64,000 nucleotides of DNA, taken from the NCBI RefSeq assembly GCF_000701705.1, contig NZ_JNJP01000010.1, positions 13,549-77,548 of the forward strand. Direction: 5' to 3'. The position numbers and the translations under genes are program-made. Every line of letters starts with the position of its first letter. Within the stretch, counting starts at the first letter, position 1. The notes beneath the pieces are model-generated. The model did no database searches, was not told the origin of the DNA, and was given only the letters and a program-made list of their open reading frames with translations. This stretch comes from Bilophila wadsworthia ATCC 49260. Lineage in GTDB: Bacteria > Desulfobacterota > Desulfovibrionia > Desulfovibrionales > Desulfovibrionaceae. Below are positions 16,203 to 23,232 of this stretch, one piece after another.

Positions 16203-17033
16203 GGGTCAGGACTCATTAATTAAGATAAAAGATAACGGTAACAGCAAGGCAGATGGCTGAGAAAAAGGTATGGCACAGCGGTCATACCGGGTCGCGATAC
16301 GTCGCCGGTCCTTCAGCCTGCTGAATGTATTTTCAATAAGATGTCGTTGATTATACAGCGTGTTGTCAAAGGGAAATGCTTCATTTCTGGTTTTTCAGGG
16401 TGGCATGCAGACAGTCATCCCTCTTCTGGCTTTCAGAGATTCACGCAACCACGTTGCGTCGTAGCCTCTGTCTGCCAAAAACGTGCTGTTATCGGGGAGG
16501 AGATGCTGGAGGATGGCTGCACCCTTGTAGTCGCTGACCTGTCCTTCAGTCAGCAAAAGCAGGACAGGACGCCCATGCCCGTCATAAACAATATGGAGTT
16601 TGGAATTCAGGCCACCTTTTGTTCGTCCTATAAGACGTGGAGAATCCCCTTTTTGAGCAGGCTTGCCGCCGTGCGGCGAACCTTGAGATGGGTGGAGTCG
16701 AGCATCAGGGAGCCATCAAAAGGTATTTTATTTATTAACTCATTGAAAATTATAGTAAAAATACCGAGCCTGTTCCACCCGATAAAACGATTGTACAACG
16801 TTTTGTGCGGACCGTACTCATCAGGTGCATCCTTCCACTGAAGTCCGTGTTTGATGACGTAGATGATGCCGCTGAGACCCCCTGTCATCCACACGGGGGG
16901 TACCGTGAGAACGGGGAAAGAACAGCTTTCGCTCCAACTGACTTTCGGAAAGATAAAACAGGGTACGCATGGGATACCTCCGTGCTTCCTGCATACCCTG
17001 TTTTCCTCCCTTGAAAATAATGAATCCTGACCC
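16203..17033. mobile_element. IS5-family insertion sequence (about 831 bp) inside the shufflon
   Basis: Near-perfect terminal inverted repeats begin GGGTCAGGAYTCATTA at both ends and are flanked by the dinucleotide TA (16201-16202 and 17034-17035), a target duplication typical of the IS427/IS1031-like groups. Length and transposase style agree. It sits 87 bp inside cassette 4. Sequence left of the IS does not continue that cassette, so a deletion or later rearrangement has occurred. Confidence 0.88.
16216..16970 (-). pseudogene. IS5-family transposase, frame-disrupted
   Basis: The N-terminus MRTLFYLSESQLERKLFFP starts at 16970. The next block (SGIIYVIKHGLQWKDAP) is in another frame, consistent with about 2 bases lost near PRVDDR. 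At AAAAAGGGG, after TAASLLKKG, the family often uses a -1 frameshift into the second half (GRTKGGLNSKLH, then ADRGYDATWL). The second half contains an in-frame TGA near 16400 before YNQRHLIENTFSRLKD and ends at TAA (16216-16218). The lost bases and the nonsense codon suggest the enzyme is inactive. Confidence 0.8.
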
Positions 17034-17121
17034 TAGTCTGGCCACCCTATCCCCGGAGGAACACTCCCTGATAATTCGGGACGTTCCACCCGACAACCCC
17101 GACCAGTTCCGGATAGACTGG
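17034..17121 (-). pseudogene. Broken shufflon cassette 4
   Basis: From site 4 the frame reads VYPELVGVVGWNVPNYQGVF then LRG followed by TAG, where the expressed cassette has a Tyr codon (TAC). The IS begins right after. The cassette therefore has both a nonsense mutation and a truncation, although its recombination site is intact. If it were switched in, a short truncated protein would result. Confidence 0.82.
17103..17121 (-). repeat. Shufflon site 4
   Basis: Reads CCAGTCTATCCGGAACTGG on the minus strand at the start of the broken cassette. Confidence 0.85.
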
Positions 17122-17143
17122 TGGTAAGAAAATAACCAGTTAA

Positions 17144-17195
17144 AATATAAAGACAACGCAAAAAAAAGAGTTCTTTCTTGCGTTGTCTTTATATT
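17144..17195. terminator. Terminator of cassette 5
   Basis: Perfect 18-bp arms (17144-17161 and 17178-17195) directly abut the stop codon of cassette 5, with A/T-rich ends. It has the same design as the cassette 2/3 terminator. Confidence 0.8.
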
Positions 17196-17773
17196 TATGG
17201 CTTGGCTCGGATGAGACAGCGGACGTAAATATGATCTGGAGCCGTTTCGGACCCTCCAGTATAGTCCGTAGGATCACCACCTCCTGCGCCAATAGTTCCC
17301 GATACTGTTCGACTCAGTAGATTACCAGAAACGGAGCTCGCCTGAGCTGTACCGGAGACGGTACCCTTGGCTGTACCAGAGATGGAGCTTGAACTTGCTG
17401 TTTTTGTTGTTGTATTTGAACTGATATGGCTTGATCTAATCGGGCCGGAACCATTTGTAACACCAGTTGCATCATAATAGTTTGTTGTCCACAATATTCC
17501 ACTATCACTGTATCTTTGTCCGGCAGCCGTCCCAGAAACGGTTAAATTTACGGATGATGAATATTTCTGTCCAGTAGCCGTCCCGGTAAGGGCCGTGGAA
17601 ACAAGCTGCCCAGAAAAGCTGTGAGTATGCGTTGGCTGAGTGTGGTTATGGCTCTTGATCGAGTTGGCCACCGTCTGCCCTACGCTGTGTCCAGAGGATA
17701 CTCCGCGTAGGAAGCGCCCCCGGTAATCAGGCACTCGGCTGCCGACAACCCCGACCAGTTCCGGATACACTGG
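17195..17773 (-). other. Silent shufflon cassette 5 (Gly/Ser/Thr-rich tail-collar C-terminus)
   Basis: From site 5 the frame encodes about 192 residues. The first 70 match cassette 3 almost exactly (including SVGQTVANSIKSHNHTQ), followed by its own Ser/Thr-rich middle (TTNYYDATGVTNGSG), repeats SGTAKGTVSGTAQ and the same ending DHIYVRCLIRAKP. It is intact but has no start codon of its own. Confidence 0.87.
17755..17773 (-). repeat. Shufflon site 5
   Basis: Reads CCAGTGTATCCGGAACTGG on the minus strand; the fifth base of the consensus is G here. Confidence 0.85.
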
Positions 17774-17917
17774 TAGGAAGGCAAAAAGGGCTTGCCGTGC
17801 CTTGATTTCCGGGGAGTATGTCCGTAGGGTGGCGAAGTCCCGCAAGGGGCAATACGGGGCCTCCTCTCCGCAGACAGGCAGGGATGGAAAGGAGGCAAGT
17901 TGCCAAGCAAACGGCGG

Positions 17918-18010
17918 ATGTACCATCTGCTCAGGCTGGTGACGAAAGCGGCCCTGTGGGGCGCGTTCTCCCGTCTGGCAAGCTGGCTCATGGGTAAAAT
18001 CCTGAGCTAG
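17918..18010 (+). CDS. 30-residue amphipathic peptide ORF, shufflon copy B
   Basis: An ATG at 17918 opens a 30-codon frame ending in TAG at 18010. AAAGGAGG lies 23 bp upstream and could instead serve an in-frame TTG at 17900, giving 36 residues. Half the positions match the ORF at 14710-14802, including KAAxW and WLM. It is convergent to cassette 6, just as copy A is convergent to cassette 1. Hairpins follow at 18036-18068 and 18135-18162. Function unknown. Confidence 0.55.
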   Translation: MYHLLRLVTKAALWGAFSRLASWLMGKILS

Positions 18011-18035
18011 AAGGCAAGCCCGATGGAATGAAGCG

Positions 18036-18068
18036 ACCCCCAACAGTGTTTGCCGCACCGTTGGGGGT
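18036..18068 (+). terminator. Hairpin after 30-codon ORF copy B
   Basis: ACCCCCAAC (18036-18044) pairs with GTTGGGGGT (18060-18068) around a 15-base loop. No U-tract follows. Confidence 0.5.
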
Positions 18069-18134
18069 CTCCATCGGGTAACTGGATCAACCCATTACCG
18101 GAGGGGAGGCCCTTAAAGAACCATCCCATGCCGG

Positions 18135-18162
18135 GGGCCGAGGTGTTAGCGCACCTTGGCCC
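18135..18162 (+). terminator. Second hairpin between ORF copy B and cassette 6
   Basis: An 11-bp stem with one mismatch (18135-18145 with 18152-18162) is followed by TTTCTGTTTT on the plus strand. It is a terminator for plus-strand transcripts entering the expressed cassette from its 3' side. Confidence 0.65.
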
Positions 18163-18204
18163 TTTCTGTTTTGGAGAATAAGGAGTTCGGAGAGATTTGG
18201 CAAG

Positions 18205-18801
18205 TCACCTGGCCCGGATAAGGTAGCGAACTGCCCGGTTCACCGGGCGGACTTCACCAACAACCGGAGTTGAGCGAGACGCATAAAAGTTCATTGCACC
18301 TGATGGCGCCTTACCCGCGTCATTCATCCATTGATTCCGCCCTTCGTTCCAAAAGGCCAGTGAACCGGACTGGCCCACTTCTCCATCGCGGCTTCGGGGC
18401 AGATAGGAAAGCTCTCCCCATATTTCTCGTATTCCATCCCCTTGCAGCTCGCCTAGCCCCGCGCTCCAATGGCCAACCGCGCCATAGTGATAGCTGGTTT
18501 GGCCACCGTATCCCCGGAGGAACACTCCCTGATAATTCGGGACGTTCCACCCTATGAGCGCGACCAGTTCCGGATATACTGCGCTGGATATGGATTGCCC
18601 GTTACATTCCAGCCAGTTATCTCTATCAGAAGGCCATGAGTTGGAAGGCCAGGTAATCACCGTTCCAACGGGGATCGAAGCACCTACGCTTTGCACCATG
18701 ACCGTTGTGGGGTCAAAGCTGGTACTGTCGGCGGCGAGTACAGGACTGGAAAAGACGAGCAACGCCAAAAGAAGAAAGAGGGAGAGATAAAAACGTTTCA
18801 T
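18205..18801 (-). CDS. Expressed shufflon protein: secreted phage-tail-collar protein
   Basis: The 198-residue protein starts with ATG at 18801 (AAGGA upstream). Residues 1-24 are a Sec signal peptide ending SSPVLAADS. Residues 40-75 hold the tail-collar start (IPVGTVITWPSN, WLECNGQSISS). The shufflon site lies at codons 75-79 (VYPEL); everything after is exchangeable and ends RPVNRAVRYLIRAR. Its ATG overlaps the prepilin peptidase stop (ATGA), so it is coupled to pilus biogenesis. It has no prepilin signal, unlike R64 PilV. It is probably a recipient-binding adhesin displayed on the thin pilus or cell surface; that is inference. Confidence 0.85.
   Translation of the reverse strand: MKRFYLSLFLLLALLVFSSPVLAADSTSFDPTTVMVQSVGASIPVGTVITWPSNSWPSDRDNWLECNGQSISSAVYPELVALIGWNVPNYQGVFLRGYGGQTSYHYGAVGHWSAGLGELQGDGIREIWGELSYLPRSRDGEVGQSGSLAFWNEGRNQWMNDAGKAPSGAMNFYASRSTPVVGEVRPVNRAVRYLIRAR
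18564..18581 (-). repeat. Shufflon site 6 (acceptor site in the expressed gene)
   Basis: Reads CAGTATATCCGGAACTGG on the minus strand. The base before it is G rather than the C of the silent sites, so the left arm is slightly degenerate while ACTGG is kept. Confidence 0.85.
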
Positions 18802-19523
18802 AGTATTATCCTTGGCAAGAGAGTGTGAAGAAAAAAACTGATGGAGAGCCAGGGGCCGAACGGCAGGGGAGTCTTGGGGGGATGTCGGCTTATGAGGACG
18901 AAAGTGAGCGCGAGTAGGGCACCCATGAACATGATTGAGGGGAGAGCCAGAGGGCCAGCCAGAGCGCCGAGCAGGGCCATGAGCTTGGCGTCTCCCAGAC
19001 CGAGACCGTCGCGGCCGCGAAAACGTCTGTAGAGGACAGACAGAAGCCAGAAGGAGCCTCCGCCCAGCAGACAGCCGGAGAGTGTGGTCAGCCACCCATG
19101 TCCGAGAGGAAGAGCGCCTGCGGGAATGGCGATGAGTGTGGCAGGCAGGAGCAGCACGTCTGGCAGGATGCCTATGCGGGCGTCGATGCCGGAAGCCACG
19201 ATTAACACACCGGCAGCTATAAGATAGACGGCGAAGCTAGGGCCGAGGCCGAAGCGCCATGCAAGGGCTCCGGCCACGACTCCGGAGAGCAGCTCGATTA
19301 GGGGGTACTGGAGGCTGATCCAGACGCCGCAGTATGAGCAGCGTCCCCGCAGGCAGAGATAGCTGACCACGGGGATGAGTTCATACCATTTCAACCGGTG
19401 CAGGCAATGCGGGCAGTGCGAAGGAGGGAAGACGACCGATTCTCCGGATATGTACCGGAAAATGCAGACGTTGTAGAAGCTCCCCAGAATAAGCCCGAGT
19501 ATGGCTGCTCCAAAGACCGTCAT
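18798..19523 (-). CDS. pilU: Type IV prepilin peptidase (A24 family, PilU/TcpJ-like)
   Basis: The 241-residue polytopic protein has paired CPHC and CSYC motifs near residues 37-40 and 62-65, typical of the cytoplasmic zinc loop. The two catalytic aspartates lie in SGIDARIGILPD and GLGLGDAKLM. It would cleave the leader of PilS and PilV. Its start overlaps the RdgC-like gene stop and its stop overlaps the collar-protein start (ATGA in both cases), so the three are co-translated. Confidence 0.92.
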   Translation of the reverse strand: MTVFGAAILGLILGSFYNVCIFRYISGESVVFPPSHCPHCLHRLKWYELIPVVSYLCLRGRCSYCGVWISLQYPLIELLSGVVAGALAWRFGLGPSFAVYLIAAGVLIVASGIDARIGILPDVLLLPATLIAIPAGALPLGHGWLTTLSGCLLGGGSFWLLSVLYRRFRGRDGLGLGDAKLMALLGALAGPLALPSIMFMGALLALTFVLISRHPPKTPLPFGPWLSISFFLHTLLPRIIL

Positions 19524-20473
19524 TTCCTTTCTCCGCAGAATTGTCTGAAGAGGGCGTGCATGACCGAGACTGTTTCTTCGATGAAGCTTATCTTGAATAG
19601 AAAGTCGGCATCGGGATCGGCATCTTTTTCCTTGCGCATACGTGGGGGCTTCAAGCCGGAAAAGGTAAAGTCGGAGTTGAGGGTGAAGACGGAGACGAGT
19701 TCATCCTCGGGCATGGTGGATATCCTCAGTTTGAGGCTTTTGAAGAGGAGGCCGGATTCGAGGCCGGCACGGGCGCTGTCCGGCGCGTCGGTTACGGAAA
19801 CGGAAGGCCCGTCAGTCCCCGAGAGCGTGGCTTTTCCCTGTTCCGCGATGTGATAGTCTTTCCCGTTGAGCGAAAGCATCATGCTTTCCGTATAGAGTTC
19901 ACGCATGAAGTCTTCGAGGGGATGATCGGAACCGGAGGCGACCACGGCAGCGGGGTACAAACGTTCGAGTTCGCCGCCGAAGGCCGTCTTGAAATACTGT
20001 TCGAAGAGCTCAAGCACGGGTTTGGACGTGCTTGCGACATAAACAAGACCAGTTGTCATGTCTATGGCGACTCCGGACATGGAAGGGCGGGGTTCCATTT
20101 TTGCAAGGAGGCGGCTTTTGCAAAGCTCACGGAGTTCGCTTTTTCTGTCTTTTGAAATGAACTTCCTGCCTTGGGCGGCCAGCCGTTCGCGTTCTTCCTT
20201 CAACATTTCGTTCAGATGTTTTTTGAGGATGATCGAGGGGATCTTTCTGACGTCGACGCGGAAGCCGAAGGTTACGTAATGCCCCTTTTCGGACGTGTGC
20301 CAGTCGAGGTCAAACATGTCGTCCGCATTAACGAAGCCATACCCCTTTTCGTCGGGGAGGTTGTCGATGGAGTGGAAGGTGAACTGTCTGATCCGGTCGC
20401 TGGTGATGGAGGCAAGCGTTGAGGATTCGGCACGGTAGACGGTCAAAGGGAAAGAAGATTTCATGAGGCTCAT
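19520..20473 (-). CDS. RdgC-like recombination-associated protein
   Basis: The 317-residue protein resembles RdgC in its N-terminal two thirds: an early GYGFVNADDMFD block, HYVTFGFRVDVRKIPSIILK, a helical region ending SELRELCKSRLLAKM and GVAIDMTTGLVYVAST. RdgC forms a ring around DNA and modulates RecA. AGGAG lies before the ATG. On a conjugative element it could control recombination of incoming or excised DNA. Its coupling to prepilin peptidase and the shufflon protein is unusual. Confidence 0.7.
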   Translation of the reverse strand: MSLMKSSFPLTVYRAESSTLASITSDRIRQFTFHSIDNLPDEKGYGFVNADDMFDLDWHTSEKGHYVTFGFRVDVRKIPSIILKKHLNEMLKEERERLAAQGRKFISKDRKSELRELCKSRLLAKMEPRPSMSGVAIDMTTGLVYVASTSKPVLELFEQYFKTAFGGELERLYPAAVVASGSDHPLEDFMRELYTESMMLSLNGKDYHIAEQGKATLSGTDGPSVSVTDAPDSARAGLESGLLFKSLKLRISTMPEDELVSVFTLNSDFTFSGLKPPRMRKEKDADPDADFLFKISFIEETVSVMHALFRQFCGERK

Positions 20474-20539
20474 CGTTATGCTCCTATGGATGAGTATTAA
20501 GCGGAATAAGGTCTGTTCTCAGCTGGTAACATCCATGGT

Positions 20540-20806
20540 TCACTCCCTCTGGTTAAGGTTGTTGCGCACATACGCCAGAAATGGGTACCGTTCTAGGGTG
20601 GCCTCCCACCATTCCTGGGGAAATTGGGGAAGATAGCCGAGATGTTCGGCAATGGCGGTACATTCCAGAATTGTTGTCAGGCCGATGGAAAACTCATGAA
20701 AGTTGTCCTTCATGCCGAAGACAAACGGTTCATCGCATCTTGGGCAAAGAATTTCCTTGTTCCCTGCACATACCGTCGCTCGATTTTCAAGCATCGCGTC
20801 AGCCAT
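20540..20806 (-). CDS. Unknown 88-residue protein with CPRC motif
   Basis: The ATG at 20806 follows AGGGATAAAAC. The protein has one CPRC pair near residue 21, another Cys earlier, and an aromatic C-terminal half (WWEATLERYPFLAYV). It may be half of a zinc ribbon, but no second Cys pair is present. It lies between topB and the RdgC-like gene in the same direction. Function unknown. Confidence 0.6.
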   Translation of the reverse strand: MADAMLENRATVCAGNKEILCPRCDEPFVFGMKDNFHEFSIGLTTILECTAIAEHLGYLPQFPQEWWEATLERYPFLAYVRNNLNQRE

Positions 20807-20845
20807 GTTTTATCCCTGGTAAAGTTGTTTGAAGGTGTTGGCCTG

Positions 20846-23167
20846 CTATTTCGTTCCGGCTCTTTTATCGAAATCGGGCTTACCGTTACTTCCCCAGAAA
20901 CTGGCTTTGCAGGAGGGAAAGCCGGAGCAGTCAAAACGTTCCCAGGCCTTTCCTGTTTTGCTTGTTCCGTTTTTGAGAAGAAGCGGCTTGCCGCAGTCGG
21001 GGCAGACGAATTCCGTCACAATTCGCGGTGCCCGTGATTTTGGCTTGCCGGGCTTCCCATTATCGTCGGGAAGAAAAACATTTTCGCCGTTTGCATGGCC
21101 CTCACGGTTGTAGCAGGCCCAATACGTGTTCCCCTCTTTTTCTTTGCGGTAAAGAGGCTGGTTGCAGACGGGGCAGGGAAATTCCGAAGGGACGGCCTTT
21201 TCACGGGGAGCGCCGGGTTTGCCGTTGTTGTCCGGAAGAAAGGTATGGCAGTCGGGATCGGAGCAGGCCCAGAAGAATCCCCCGTATTTCTTGTCCGGAC
21301 GCTTGCGCATGGCCTTGCCGCACTTCGGACATGGGCAAGCGGTGGGAAGGAGGGTGACAGGCAGGGAAAGAACCGAATTGAGGAGTGTGGGCAAGATCGC
21401 GATCTGGTCCTGCATGAAGGCGTCACGCGTGAGTTCACCACGGGCGATTTGTTCGAGCCTCTGTTCCCATTGTGCCGTCATCACCGGGTCTTTGAGCACA
21501 CCCGGAGTCATGTCGATGAGAGACTGGCCAAGCGGCGTTGAGACAAGGGACTTGCCGCTTGGAGCAATAAACTTCCGCCCTTTAAGCGTCTCTATAATGC
21601 CGGCGCGGGTGGCTTCGGTGCCGAGCCCTTCGTTTTCTTTCAGGACAGATTTCGCCGTAGCGTCGGATATGAAGCGATGAACGCTGGCCATCGCCTCGAT
21701 CAACGAGCCTTCCGAAAACCTGGAAGGCGGTGTGGTTTTCTTTTTGAGGGTTTCAACATCGGCGCAGGTGACGGGAGTATCAGAGCTGACCGGAGGCAGA
21801 GACTGTTCCGGTTCCTTCTTTTTGGCGTCCTCATCTTCTTCTGCGGCGACGCCGGTCCATCCAGGTTCAAGGATAAGCCGTCCACGCGCTTCCCATGTCG
21901 TATCATTGATGGAGACAACGATCTTCTGGGCTTCGTAGCTCATCGGGGGGTAGAACTGGAGGAAGTATTGGACTGCGATCATCAGGTACAGATTCGTTTC
22001 CTGCGCCGTGAGGCTCCGGGACTCTTCGCCGGTGGGGATAATCGCGTGGTGGGCCGTAATCTTCTTTGTATCCCAGACAGGGCCTCGCAATGCGGAATCG
22101 GCCTTGGCAGTGACGCCTTCAAGACCGGAAACACCGGAGAGGGCAGTAATGAGCCGGGCGGCGTCACCGAACTGTTCTTCTGGCAGATAGCGGCAATCGG
22201 TACGCGGATACGTCGTCAACTTCTTTTCATAGAGCGACTGAGCGGTATCGAGCACCTGCTGTGCAGTCATGCCGAACTTTGATGAGGCTGCTTTCTGGAG
22301 CGAAGAGAGGCAATGTGGAAGCGGTACGGCTTTTTTCTTTTTCTCTCGTGTGACGGAGGTGATGGTGCCGGTTTGGCCGCGCACGGAATCGACGATGTCC
22401 TGGGCTATGGATGCGTCGACAAGGCGGCCTTCCGGATCAAGACCCGGTTGGGTTTCGGCAGGTTTGAAGGTGGCCGAGAAGCTGCCGGCATCATTTTGGA
22501 GGCTTGCCTGGAGGATAAGGTAGTCCACGGGCACGAAGGCCTTGATCTCCCGATCCCGCTGGACGACGAGCGCGAGCGTCGGCGTCTGGACGCGGCCAAG
22601 AGAGAGGACTCCATCGGTATGGCCGGTTTCCCGACCAAAGATGGTCATGGCGCGGCTGGCATTCATGCCTATGAGCCAATCCGCCTGAGAGCGGGCACGG
22701 GCGGCATCCCGGAGGTTGGCGTAGTTGCTGTTATCCTTGAGTGTACTCAGGGCCTTCTGGATGGAGCGAGAGTCAAGGGAGGCAAGCCAGATACGCTGGA
22801 CAGGGCCGGTGTAGTGGAAGTGTTCGAGGACTTCATCGACGAGGAGTTGGCCTTCCCTGTCCGGGTCTCCAGCGTGGACTACGGAGGAGGCCTCACTAAG
22901 CAGATGGTTGATCACCTGAAGCTGTGTGTAGGCTTCTTTTTTGGGGCGAAGTTTCCATTCATTGGGGATAATGGGGAGATCGCGCATGCGCCATGTCCGG
23001 AGGTTATCGTCATAGTCTTGCGGATCGTACTGTTCGAGGATATGGCCAAAGCACCACGTCACAGTATCGGAGCCACAGATCTGGAAAGTAGGGTTGTTCT
23101 TGGTGACGCCGAGTTCGGCGGCTATGGCCCTGCCGAGTGAGGGTTTTTCAGCGACAAAAAGACGCAT
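20846..23167 (-). CDS. topB: DNA topoisomerase III (TopB/TraE type)
   Basis: The 773-residue type IA topoisomerase has a Toprim domain at the N-terminus (VAEKPS at 5-10, DPDREGQ at 101-107) and the active-site TTYPRTDCRYL with Tyr320. The C-terminus carries three zinc-finger-like units (CPKCGK, CPVCNQ, CPDCGK). Such enzymes are common on conjugative plasmids (IncP TraE) and elements, where they may unlink replicating or transferred DNA. GAGGT precedes the ATG. Confidence 0.95.
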   Translation of the reverse strand: MRLFVAEKPSLGRAIAAELGVTKNNPTFQICGSDTVTWCFGHILEQYDPQDYDDNLRTWRMRDLPIIPNEWKLRPKKEAYTQLQVINHLLSEASSVVHAGDPDREGQLLVDEVLEHFHYTGPVQRIWLASLDSRSIQKALSTLKDNSNYANLRDAARARSQADWLIGMNASRAMTIFGRETGHTDGVLSLGRVQTPTLALVVQRDREIKAFVPVDYLILQASLQNDAGSFSATFKPAETQPGLDPEGRLVDASIAQDIVDSVRGQTGTITSVTREKKKKAVPLPHCLSSLQKAASSKFGMTAQQVLDTAQSLYEKKLTTYPRTDCRYLPEEQFGDAARLITALSGVSGLEGVTAKADSALRGPVWDTKKITAHHAIIPTGEESRSLTAQETNLYLMIAVQYFLQFYPPMSYEAQKIVVSINDTTWEARGRLILEPGWTGVAAEEDEDAKKKEPEQSLPPVSSDTPVTCADVETLKKKTTPPSRFSEGSLIEAMASVHRFISDATAKSVLKENEGLGTEATRAGIIETLKGRKFIAPSGKSLVSTPLGQSLIDMTPGVLKDPVMTAQWEQRLEQIARGELTRDAFMQDQIAILPTLLNSVLSLPVTLLPTACPCPKCGKAMRKRPDKKYGGFFWACSDPDCHTFLPDNNGKPGAPREKAVPSEFPCPVCNQPLYRKEKEGNTYWACYNREGHANGENVFLPDDNGKPGKPKSRAPRIVTEFVCPDCGKPLLLKNGTSKTGKAWERFDCSGFPSCKASFWGSNGKPDFDKRAGTK

Positions 23168-23232
23168 GTTTTACCTCGTAGCTGATTTTAGTTATTGAAG
23201 AATTACAATTTAACGCCAAGGAGAAAGGTTGC

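Larger units (their letters stand above)
14161..18581. other. Shufflon: multi-cassette DNA inversion region
   Basis: Six copies of CAGTNTATCCGGAACTGG, two in plus and four in minus orientation, each begin a reading frame for the C-terminal half of a phage-tail-collar protein. Only the cassette at 18581 is joined to a start codon and signal peptide; the other five are silent. Inversion between the minus site at 18581 and either plus site (14161 or 14938) would fuse the constant N-terminus to another C-terminus. Silent cassettes have no start or ribosome site of their own. Terminators, two 30-codon ORFs and an IS lie among them. R64 shufflons have this logic. Confidence 0.85.

Noticed and set aside
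14161..18581. Diversity-generating retroelement
   Set aside because: Tail-collar or fibre genes with variable ends can be retroelement targets, but there is no reverse transcriptase gene in the window and the variation is by whole cassettes with inverted sites, not by scattered adenine changes.
14100..18801. Prophage tail remnant
   Set aside because: Only tail-collar C-termini are present, each starting at the same 18-bp site. No capsid, terminase or other tail genes exist nearby, and the expressed copy has a Sec signal and is coupled to pilus genes.
22313..23140. 275-codon plus-strand frame opposite topB
   Set aside because: Shadow of the topoisomerase gene, whose catalytic motifs are intact.
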